Notes under the pieces: generated by a model
Database searches by the model: none
What the model saw: only the letters and a program-made list of their open reading frames with translations
Told to the model about the DNA's origin: nothing
NCBI RefSeq assembly: GCF_014930455.1
Contig: NZ_JAAIYO010000007.1
Coordinates: 403,432-467,431, forward strand
Source of the DNA: Corallococcus soli
GTDB lineage: Bacteria > Myxococcota > Myxococcia > Myxococcales > Myxococcaceae
Direction of reading: 5' to 3'
Length of the DNA stretch: 64,000 nt
In this document: piece by piece, positions 18,625-25,960 of the stretch
How positions within the stretch are numbered: position 1 is the first letter of the stretch
Layout of the letters: each line of letters starts with the position of its first letter
Program-made: the position numbers and the translations under genes

Positions 18625-19962
18625 TCACGGGGAGGAAGGGGCCACACCCGCCGCGGGTGCGACCGAGGTCGTCGCGGCCACCAGGTTCCCGGCCCCATCC
18701 TTCGCCAGACCATACAGCTTGAACGCCCCCGCCACGGCCGGCAGGCGCACGCGCCATGAGCCCGGCGCCGCTCCCTTCCGGGATTCCAGGGTCGTCACGC
18801 CATCGCGCGCCTCCCGCGTGGCCGCGCCCCGGAAGTTGTATGCGAACGACACCTCCAGCGGAGCTCCCGCCGGAGCGCTGACCTCGAAGTCCACGAGCGC
18901 CCAGGTGGCCGCGCCGTCCTTCTCCACGCCCCGGACGGACAGTCGCACCGGCACCGGCAGCGGGGGCTGGGGCTTCCTGCCCGTGTAGGCCTCCCGCACC
19001 GCGTGCCACGCCGGACGGGTGGACGTCCCCGACAGCATTCCCAGCCACAGGCCGGTGTGGTCGAAGGACGCGCTGTAGTTGAAGACAAACAATCCCAGAC
19101 ACCGGCCTGCCTGGACCTGGGGCCCCAGCGCGTTGCGCCAGCCGTCCACGATGACGTCGTACTTCTCCCCGTCTCCCGGCTCGATGCGCAGGCCCTGCGC
19201 GTCCTTCGGCGCTTCCCATTCCCCCTGGGCGCCGAACTCGGTGATGAACCACGGCTTGCGGCCTCCCGCCTGCTTCACCGCCTCGGGCAGCGCATGGATG
19301 CCCCGGCCATAGACGTTCAGCCCATAGGCATCCAGCGAGGGCGCGTACTTCTCCCAGAACGGCACCCCGAGCGTCCACGCATCCACCGACAGCACGGGGT
19401 GCTCGGCGTCCGCCTTCTTCACCGCCCGGACGACCTTCTCCAGGAAGCGCGCGTAGGCGACCTTGGACGCGTCGTCCGGTGAATTGAGGATGACCTCGTT
19501 GCCCAGGCCCCACGCGAGCACGGCCGGGTGGTTCTTGAAGCGGCGCACCTGCTTCAGCGTGGCCTGGAGCTGCGCCTCCCGTCCCTTCGCGTCGCGCACG
19601 TAGTCGAAGGCGTCGTCGTTCTCCATGCCGGGGCGGCCCGGGCGCAACCACAGTCCCACCAGCACCCGCAGGCCGTGCTTGTGCGCGGCGTCGAGCAGCG
19701 CGGCCGTCTCCTCGCCGGTGCCCCAGGTGCGCAGCGTGTTCACGCCCACGGCGCTCAGCCGCGCGCAGTCCTGGTCGAAGTTCGAGGGGCCTCCGGAGCC
19801 GCTGAAGGTGACGCCCTTCGCCACGTAGGGCTTGCCGTCCACCTCCAGCCTCCAGCCCTCCCCCGCCTTCACGATGGCGGTGCGAGCCTCCACGTCCCCC
19901 GTCGGGACGAGGAGCGCGGTCAGGAGCAGGACGCCGACAGCGGCAGCGCGGGCATGGGCCAT
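18625..19962 (-). CDS. Secreted glycoside hydrolase, clan GH-A fold (GH2/GH5-like barrel)
   Basis: 445 residues with a signal peptide (cleavage near ARA, 26). A (beta/alpha)8 barrel spans about 30-330. The expected acid/base glutamate is Glu156 in WGLGNEV and the nucleophile is Glu242 in WFITEFGAQG, the spacing seen in clan GH-A enzymes; NTLRTWG near 75 is also typical. A C-terminal beta-sandwich (about 345-445) may bind carbohydrate. The closest recognised relatives are GH2 TIM-barrel or glucanosyltransferase-like proteins, so substrate is not assigned. It is probably exported to degrade or remodel a beta-glucan. The start lies opposite the RluA-type gene. Confidence 0.8.
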   Translation of the reverse strand: MAHARAAAVGVLLLTALLVPTGDVEARTAIVKAGEGWRLEVDGKPYVAKGVTFSGSGGPSNFDQDCARLSAVGVNTLRTWGTGEETAALLDAAHKHGLRVLVGLWLRPGRPGMENDDAFDYVRDAKGREAQLQATLKQVRRFKNHPAVLAWGLGNEVILNSPDDASKVAYARFLEKVVRAVKKADAEHPVLSVDAWTLGVPFWEKYAPSLDAYGLNVYGRGIHALPEAVKQAGGRKPWFITEFGAQGEWEAPKDAQGLRIEPGDGEKYDVIVDGWRNALGPQVQAGRCLGLFVFNYSASFDHTGLWLGMLSGTSTRPAWHAVREAYTGRKPQPPLPVPVRLSVRGVEKDGAATWALVDFEVSAPAGAPLEVSFAYNFRGAATREARDGVTTLESRKGAAPGSWRVRLPAVAGAFKLYGLAKDGAGNLVAATTSVAPAAGVAPSSP

Positions 19963-20409
19963 GGGTCCGTCAGTCTAACGGAAGGCGCACAGCCCACCCG
20001 TCCTGTCGCCCTGGACGTCGTGAAGCAGTCAGCCTCCCTCGCGTATGGCCCATGGATTTGTCCGCGACTGCCGGAGGGGGAGGCTCGGGCTGGAAGCCCC
20101 TCTCCGGGGACGAGGTGTCCCAGCCTGTCCGACAGTCGGCCAGATTTCCCAAAGCGATGCCCGGCACGTCCCTCCGCTCGGCTCTTCTGGCCAGGCTCGC
20201 CAGGGTTGAGACCCAAGACTCGGAGCGCCCCGCCGTCCGGTTCCACGGGAAGAGCGTGCGCATGGGGAGGCGTGCTCCACGCGCGCCACGGTGTCCTCTG
20301 CGGCGGGCGCGAGTGGGTAATGAATTGGTGGCGAACTGCCTGGCCAGGGACCAGGCGCGCACCGGTCGCCCCCGCCACTTCGCACGGTTTCGTGCTAGCC
20401 CCAGGGGTC
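19963..20409. other. 447-bp divergent intergenic region
   Basis: Between the glycoside hydrolase and the RluA-type gene. I see no convincing protein, RNA or repeat. It must contain the promoters for both genes. An in-frame ATG at 20320 could extend the RluA-type protein by 30 residues, which would shorten this gap. Confidence 0.5.
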
Positions 20410-22131
20410 GTGGATCCGCTCGTGACCCTCCTCGAACCGGCCCCCCGGATGGAAGACGTGCCCGGCGTCTTCCCGAGCCCCTTCGACGCCCTGGGCCCGC
20501 ACCCCCTCGCGCGCCAGGCCGCCGGTGCGCTGCTGGCCACGCTGCGCGAAGGCGTCATCGCCCCGGGGCTCTCCAGCCGCATCCTCGAAGGGCCGGAAGG
20601 CGGGAAGATGTTCGGCGTGCTGGTGGTGCGCCAGCGGGATGGACACCTGGGCGTGCTGCAAGCCTTCTCCGCGATGCTCGCGGGCCACTGGGACGTGCCG
20701 GGCTTCGTGCCGCCCCTCTTCGACCGCGAGGCCCGCGCCCGGGTGGAGCCCATCGCCGAAACCACCGTGAAGGCCCTGCTCCACCGCGCCGAAGCATGGA
20801 GCACGTCAGGCGAGCTGCTCGGCCTGCGCGCGGACGACGACGACCGGAAGGCCCGCGAGGTCACGGAGCGCGAGGCCCTCCGGCAGCGGCACGACGACCG
20901 CCGCCGCCAGCGCCACGCACGCCGCGCTGAGCTCCTCGCCGTCACGGACCTCGGCGGCGACGCACAGGCGAAGCTCCTCGCCGCCACGGACCTTGGCGGC
21001 GACGCGCGCGCGGAGGCACTGCACGCGCTTGACCAGGAGAGCCGGGGCGACAAGGCGGAGAAGCGGCGCTGGGAAGCCGCCCAGGAGGCGCTGCGGCGCG
21101 ACCTGGCCCCCCGCCGCGCGAAGGCCGAACGCCGGCTGCGCGCCCTGGACCGCCTGCGGCGCATCGTCTCCCGCGGCTTCATGAAGCAGCTGCACGACAC
21201 CTACGCCATCACCAACGCGCGAGGCCAGACACGCCCCCTGCGCACGCTCTACGCCGGCGCGGAGCCGCCCTCCGGTGCAGGTGACTGCGCGGGCGCGAAG
21301 CTGCTCGGTTACGCGTTCGCGCACGGCCTTGAGCCGGTGGCGCTCGCGGAGTTCTGGTGGGGCACGCCACCCGCGTCCGGAGGTCGCATCCAGGGGGAGT
21401 TCTATCCGGCGTGCCGCGACAAGTGCGGTCCCCTGCTGCCGTTCATGCTGGAGGGGATCCAGGTCTCCGCGCCCCGGAGCTTCGTCCCTCCTCCCGCGCC
21501 CACGGCGGACCTGTCCATCGTCTTCGAGGACGCGTGGCTGGTCATCATCGACAAGCCGTGCGGCCTGCTGTCGGTGCCGGGCAGGGACGCGGCGCTGACG
21601 GACTCGGCGCTCACTCGACTGCGCGCACGCCACCCCCACGCCACGGGGCCGCTGCTCGTGCACCGGCTGGACCTGGACACCTCCGGGCTGCTCGTCGCCG
21701 CGCTGGATGCGCGCACGCACGCGGCGCTGCAACGCCAGTTCCTCCACCGTGAAGTGGACAAGCGCTACGTGGCGCTCATCGACGGGCCCGTGCGGGGCGA
21801 CTCAGGCACCATCACCCTGCCCCTGCGCGTCGACCTGGACGACCGTCCCCGGCAGATGGTGGACCCCGTGCACGGCAAATCCGCCGTCACCGACTGGCGG
21901 GTGCTCCAGCGTGAAGAGGGGCGCACGCGCATGGCCTTCCACCCGCGCACCGGGCGCACGCACCAGCTCCGCGTCCACGCGGCGCACCCCCAGGGGCTGG
22001 GGGCGCCCATCGTGGGGGATCCGCTGTACGGGCACGCGAATCGCCGCCTCTTCCTGCACGCGGAGGCCCTCTGCTTCGTGCATCCGGCGACGGGGCAGCG
22101 CGTGTCCTTCACCCGCGCGGCCCCGTTCTGA
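20410..22131 (+). CDS. RluA-family pseudouridine synthase with long N-terminal extension
   Basis: 573 residues from the GTG at 20410, which has AGGGG a few bases upstream; ATG 20320 is an alternative. The C-terminal third is the catalytic domain: HRLDLDTSG places the catalytic Asp at residue 421, with RTGRTHQLRVHAAH later. The first ~350 residues include a charged coiled coil (about 130-255) and the block GAKLLGYAFAHGLEPVALAEFWWG with FYPACRDKCGPLL, known from ~550-residue RluA subfamily members in gammaproteobacteria. It isomerises uridine to pseudouridine in rRNA or tRNA; the target position is not deducible. Two adjacent 42-bp units in the coiled coil encode LLAVTDLGGDAQAK-like repeats. 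Confidence 0.85.
   Translation: MDPLVTLLEPAPRMEDVPGVFPSPFDALGPHPLARQAAGALLATLREGVIAPGLSSRILEGPEGGKMFGVLVVRQRDGHLGVLQAFSAMLAGHWDVPGFVPPLFDREARARVEPIAETTVKALLHRAEAWSTSGELLGLRADDDDRKAREVTEREALRQRHDDRRRQRHARRAELLAVTDLGGDAQAKLLAATDLGGDARAEALHALDQESRGDKAEKRRWEAAQEALRRDLAPRRAKAERRLRALDRLRRIVSRGFMKQLHDTYAITNARGQTRPLRTLYAGAEPPSGAGDCAGAKLLGYAFAHGLEPVALAEFWWGTPPASGGRIQGEFYPACRDKCGPLLPFMLEGIQVSAPRSFVPPPAPTADLSIVFEDAWLVIIDKPCGLLSVPGRDAALTDSALTRLRARHPHATGPLLVHRLDLDTSGLLVAALDARTHAALQRQFLHREVDKRYVALIDGPVRGDSGTITLPLRVDLDDRPRQMVDPVHGKSAVTDWRVLQREEGRTRMAFHPRTGRTHQLRVHAAHPQGLGAPIVGDPLYGHANRRLFLHAEALCFVHPATGQRVSFTRAAPF
20932..21015 (+). repeat. Two tandem 42-bp repeats inside the RluA-type gene
   Basis: 20932-20973 and 20974-21015 encode LLAVTDLGGDAQAK and LLAATDLGGDARAE in the N-terminal coiled-coil region. 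The copies differ at only a few bases, pointing to a recent in-frame duplication. Confidence 0.85.
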
Positions 22132-22140
22132 GGCCCGGCG

Positions 22141-23046
22141 TCAGTTGACGAGCAGCACCTTGCCCACGCCGCCCTCCTCCGCGAGCTTCTGGGCCTCCTT
22201 CGCGTTGCTCATGGGGAACGTCCGGCTGATGGGGATGATCAGCTCCCCCCTCGCCACGCTCACCCCCAGTTGTTCGAGCCGCCGTGCGTCCGGATGCGCC
22301 AGGAAGGTGCGCACCGTGAGGCCCTTCTCCTTCGCGCCCTTCGGCTCGCCCACCACGCTGCCCACGACCCCGCCGTGCTTCACCTTGCCCAGCACCGCGG
22401 CCACGGCCTCGCCGCCCACCGTGTCCGCGATCGCGTCCAGCGTGGGCAGCTTCGCGACGTCCTTCGGATCATCGAGCGCGACCACGCCGTCCACGCCCAG
22501 CGTCCGGGCCTCCGCCACCTGCTTGCCCCTCACCCCGGCCCAGATAATCGCGCCCCGCGCCCGCGCCGCGAAGAGGGCCGCGCGCCCCACCGCGCCCACC
22601 GCGCCGGTGATGAGCACCGTGTCGCCCTGGCTGGGCCGCACGTGCTCTTCAATCAACTGCACGCCCGTGAGCGTCACCAGCGGCAGGGCGGCGGCATCGC
22701 GCAGGTCCATGGATTCGGGCACCTTCGCCCAGGCCTCCGTGGGCGCGACGACCGTCTCCGCGTAGCCCGCGTTCACCAGGCCCATCACCCGGTCACCGGG
22801 CTCGAAGGCCTCCACGCCCGTGCCCACCTCGATGACCTCGCCGGACACGTCGCGTCCCAGGATGGCGGGGAGCTGCAACGGCATCATCGACTTCATGTCG
22901 CCGCGCCGGATCTTCCAGTCCACCGGGTTGATGCTCGCGGCGATGACGCGGACCTTCACCTCGCCCGGCCCCACCTTCGGCTCGGGCATGTCCTGCACGG
23001 CGAGCTTGTCCACATCCCCATAGTCCTTCAGCACGACGGCTTTCAT
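22141..23046 (-). CDS. MDR-superfamily NADP-dependent oxidoreductase (quinone reductase-like)
   Basis: 301 residues from the ATG at 23046; the open frame extends upstream without coding character. N-terminal GroES-like domain (MKAVVLKDYGDVDKL, INPVDWKIRRGD) followed by a Rossmann domain with the nucleotide motif GAVGAVGRAAL at about 148-158. There are no zinc-binding cysteines, so it belongs to the zinc-independent quinone oxidoreductase-like branch. It probably reduces quinones or enones with NADPH in the cytoplasm. It is convergent with the RluA-type gene, with only 9 bp between stops, so any terminator must lie inside coding sequence. Confidence 0.9.
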   Translation of the reverse strand: MKAVVLKDYGDVDKLAVQDMPEPKVGPGEVKVRVIAASINPVDWKIRRGDMKSMMPLQLPAILGRDVSGEVIEVGTGVEAFEPGDRVMGLVNAGYAETVVAPTEAWAKVPESMDLRDAAALPLVTLTGVQLIEEHVRPSQGDTVLITGAVGAVGRAALFAARARGAIIWAGVRGKQVAEARTLGVDGVVALDDPKDVAKLPTLDAIADTVGGEAVAAVLGKVKHGGVVGSVVGEPKGAKEKGLTVRTFLAHPDARRLEQLGVSVARGELIIPISRTFPMSNAKEAQKLAEEGGVGKVLLVN

Positions 23047-23295
23047 TCGGGCCTCCACAGGCGGGCGCGGGAAGGAACTCCAGCGACGGGCCAACGGTAA
23101 GCACCGGGGGTGGGGGTGCCATCGTCGGCGGGCGGTCGCTCCGCTCCCCTGCCCTCCCAGGGCCTCTCGAAAAGGCTCGGAAGCAGGCGCTGCGCGCAGG
23201 GCGTTGAGACCGACCTGCCTCCAGCCCCGTCGCTCGCAAGCCTGGCCCCTGCGTCCGTGGCTCGCGCCCGGCCTCCACACCGTGAAGGCCGGACG

Positions 23296-24408
23296 TCAGG
23301 GAGCGCGGGGCTGGAACTCCAGCGCCTCGCGCAGCACCGGGTAGGTGTCCTCGGACGCGGTGCTGCCCATGAAGGTGTCGATGTGGCCGCAGCCCGGCAG
23401 GATGTGGCGCTGGTAGTAGCGCGCCCCGTTCGCCTCGCGCAGCCACGAGAAGGTGCGCTCCGTGGACGTGGGCAGGTACGTCTGGTTCTTCTCCCCGGAG
23501 ATGAACGTGATGGGCCGCTTGAAGGGCGCCGGGTCCAGGTAGTCCGGCGGCCGGACCTGCCCGTAGCGCTGGAGGTTGCCCGCGCGCCCGTGGTCGTAGC
23601 GCACCGCGTGCCCCACCCGCGCCATCTGCCCCAGGTGGCGGAACGTCATCAGGTTGCAGCGGCCGAACTGCTCCTCCAGCCGCGAGTGCGTCTCCCGGTT
23701 GAGGCGGGAGTGCCGGTACAGCCGCCCGTACATGAACGACAGCCGGTGGCACACGGGGCTGTCGCACTCCATGCGCAGCAGGCTCGACACCTTGCTGAAG
23801 GCCGCCTGGAACAGCGGCGTGCTCGACGCGTCATCCGAGGTGAGCGAGTCCAGCCCCAGGTCCAGCAGCTCCGGCACCCGCAGCAGCGCCTTGAAGCGCG
23901 TGGCCTTCGGCACGTCGTGGTGCAGCGCCACCTGGGACGCCACGACGCTGCGCACGTCCGGCAGGTGCCCCGCCGCGAGCGACATGAAGAACGCCACCGC
24001 CCCCGCGCAGTGCACCACCGCCTGCACCGACTCCGCGCCCGTGATCTCCCGGATGCGCCGCACCGCCGCGGGCATGTCGTGGTCCGCGGCGTCGTCCAGC
24101 GAGGACTGGCGCATGGGCAGTTGCACGCTGGCGCGCCAGTCCAGCAGCCACGTGTCGTAGCCGTGGCGCACCAGGTACTGGACGAAGTTCTCCCTCAGCG
24201 TGGGCAGCATGAACATGCCGCTCCACACGCCCGCGCCGTGCACCAGCAGCACCGGCCCCTTCGTGCCGCCCGCGTAGCGGGTGAGCCGCAGCGGGATGCC
24301 GTCCCCCGCGAGGAAGTCGTACTTCTCCACCCCCGGCAGCCCGTCCCGCGACCCGTCCCTGGACACCACTCGCAACATCGCCGCACCGCCCCGACGCTCA
24401 AAAGCCAT
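23296..24408 (-). CDS. Alpha/beta hydrolase with Cys at the nucleophile position
   Basis: 370 residues. The fold is indicated by VLLVHGAGVWSGMF (oxyanion region, near 55) and the nucleophile elbow AVVHCAGAVAF (near 135), where Ser of the usual GxSxG is Cys. A C-terminal His lies in GCGHIDTF and the acid is likely in ITFISGEKNQTYLP. It overlaps the upstream GMC gene by 11 bp and is third in an operon with two GMC flavoproteins. In several actinobacterial and proteobacterial proteins a cholesterol-oxidase-like GMC domain is fused to just such a hydrolase domain. A joint role in steroid or lipid oxidation is inferred. Confidence 0.8.
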   Translation of the reverse strand: MAFERRGGAAMLRVVSRDGSRDGLPGVEKYDFLAGDGIPLRLTRYAGGTKGPVLLVHGAGVWSGMFMLPTLRENFVQYLVRHGYDTWLLDWRASVQLPMRQSSLDDAADHDMPAAVRRIREITGAESVQAVVHCAGAVAFFMSLAAGHLPDVRSVVASQVALHHDVPKATRFKALLRVPELLDLGLDSLTSDDASSTPLFQAAFSKVSSLLRMECDSPVCHRLSFMYGRLYRHSRLNRETHSRLEEQFGRCNLMTFRHLGQMARVGHAVRYDHGRAGNLQRYGQVRPPDYLDPAPFKRPITFISGEKNQTYLPTSTERTFSWLREANGARYYQRHILPGCGHIDTFMGSTASEDTYPVLREALEFQPRAP

Positions 24409-25945
24409 GGGCCACCGCCTCCGCGATGCGCTCGGACACCGCGCTGATGGTCATCACCGGATGGAAACCAATCGACGTGGGGATGACGGAGCCATCCGCC
24501 ACGAACAGGCCCGGGTAGTTGAACACTTCCCCCTCCTTGGAAACGACGCCACGGTCCGGCGACTCCGCCAGGTGCGCCCCGCCCAGCGAGTGCACCGTGA
24601 AGGGCCGGCGGAACAGCTCCCACGTCACCAGCGGCGCGAACGTCCCGCCGTACTGCGACGCCAGCTCCCGCATCGCGCCCATCATCCGCGCCACCAGCTC
24701 CGCGTTCTCACCCGCGTAGTCCCACTCCACGTCCAGGTGGTTGCCCTTGAGCCCCATGCGCCCGTTGGCGTTGTCCTGGCCAATGCCAAACAGGTTGCTC
24801 GTGCGCGCCGGGTCCACCGCGTTGCCCAGGGGCTTGTTGAACAGGCCCTTCGCGAACGCCTGGTGCACGAGCGGCCCCAGCTTCGACCACAGCGGCGAAG
24901 CCACGCCCCCCAGCGGCCCCAGCGTCGGCTGTCCCATGCCGGCGAGCACCGCCGTCGCCGGCTGGTTGAAGGTGGCCGTCACCAGGGTGAAGCGCGGGGC
25001 CGCGTCGAAGAACTTCATCACCGTGGTCACGTCCGGGCCCTGCCACGGGAGGATCTCCTCGCGGCTGCCGTGCAACGAGCCCAGGAAGTCGCCGTTGCCG
25101 GAGTACCCGTGCCCCAGCCGGTCGCTCAAGAGCGGCAGCGTGCGGGCCCGGTCGCGGCTGCGCAGCAATATCTCCACCGTGCCCAGCGCGCCCGCGGACA
25201 GCACCACGCGGCTCCCCTCCACGGTCGCCTTCTCCCCCGTGGCCAGGTCCTGGTAGTGCACCCGGTAGCCCCCCGCCACGCGCTGCACGTGGGACACGGA
25301 CAGGCCCGGCCACACCGTGGCGCCCAGCTTCTCCGCGCGCGCCAGGTACGTGAGGTCCAACGTGTTCTTCGCGCCGTGCTGGCAGCCGAACTCGCACTCC
25401 GCGCAGAGCTGGCAGGCCTTGCGGCCCGGGGCGGAGGGCTCCGTCCAGGACACGGCCTCCGTCGGGTCGAACGTCGGGCGGCCCATGCGCTGGGCGGCGC
25501 GCAGGAACAGGTCGCGCTTGCGCAGGGGGATGGACGGGGGGAACGGCTTCACGTCCAGCTCGTGCGCGACCTTGTCGTAGTACGGATCCAGGGCCTCGCG
25601 GGTGAAGCCCCGGGGCCAGCGGGGGTGGTCGAAGACGATGGGGTCCGGCCGGACGTGCACGTTGGCGTAGATGAGCGAGCCGCCGCCCACGCCGCTCGCC
25701 GTCACCGTGCCGATGCCGGACAGGAAGCGCACGTCGAAGAGGCCCTGCGCCTGGGGCCGGGACGGATGGCGCCAGAGCAGCTCGTCCGCGCGGGTGACGT
25801 CGCGGGGGAACTGCCCGGGGGCATAGCGCCGCCCGCGCTCCAGGACCGCCACGGACCTGCCCGCCTGCGCGAGCCTGAGCGCGGTGATGGAACCCCCGAA
25901 GCCGGAGCCCACCACCACCACGTCGTATCGCTTCGCCATCCCCAC
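24398..25945 (-). CDS. GMC-family FAD oxidoreductase (cholesterol oxidase-like)
   Basis: 515 residues. The FAD-binding motif VVVVGSGFGGSITALRLAQAG is at the N-terminus, with GVGGGSLIYANVHVRPDP at about 87-104 as in GMC oxidases. CQLCAECEFGCQHGAKNT gives a Cys cluster near 180, and the C-terminal FAD motif HSLGGAHLAESP plus GLFVADGSVIPTSIG is complete. No signal peptide is seen. The two possible starts are Met1 (25945) or Met3. It is preceded by a second GMC gene with a 15-bp gap and overlaps the hydrolase gene. Likely substrates are sterols or other hydrophobic alcohols (family knowledge). Confidence 0.85.
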   Translation of the reverse strand: MGMAKRYDVVVVGSGFGGSITALRLAQAGRSVAVLERGRRYAPGQFPRDVTRADELLWRHPSRPQAQGLFDVRFLSGIGTVTASGVGGGSLIYANVHVRPDPIVFDHPRWPRGFTREALDPYYDKVAHELDVKPFPPSIPLRKRDLFLRAAQRMGRPTFDPTEAVSWTEPSAPGRKACQLCAECEFGCQHGAKNTLDLTYLARAEKLGATVWPGLSVSHVQRVAGGYRVHYQDLATGEKATVEGSRVVLSAGALGTVEILLRSRDRARTLPLLSDRLGHGYSGNGDFLGSLHGSREEILPWQGPDVTTVMKFFDAAPRFTLVTATFNQPATAVLAGMGQPTLGPLGGVASPLWSKLGPLVHQAFAKGLFNKPLGNAVDPARTSNLFGIGQDNANGRMGLKGNHLDVEWDYAGENAELVARMMGAMRELASQYGGTFAPLVTWELFRRPFTVHSLGGAHLAESPDRGVVSKEGEVFNYPGLFVADGSVIPTSIGFHPVMTISAVSERIAEAVAHGF

Positions 25946-25960
25946 GATGTGCCGTCCTCC

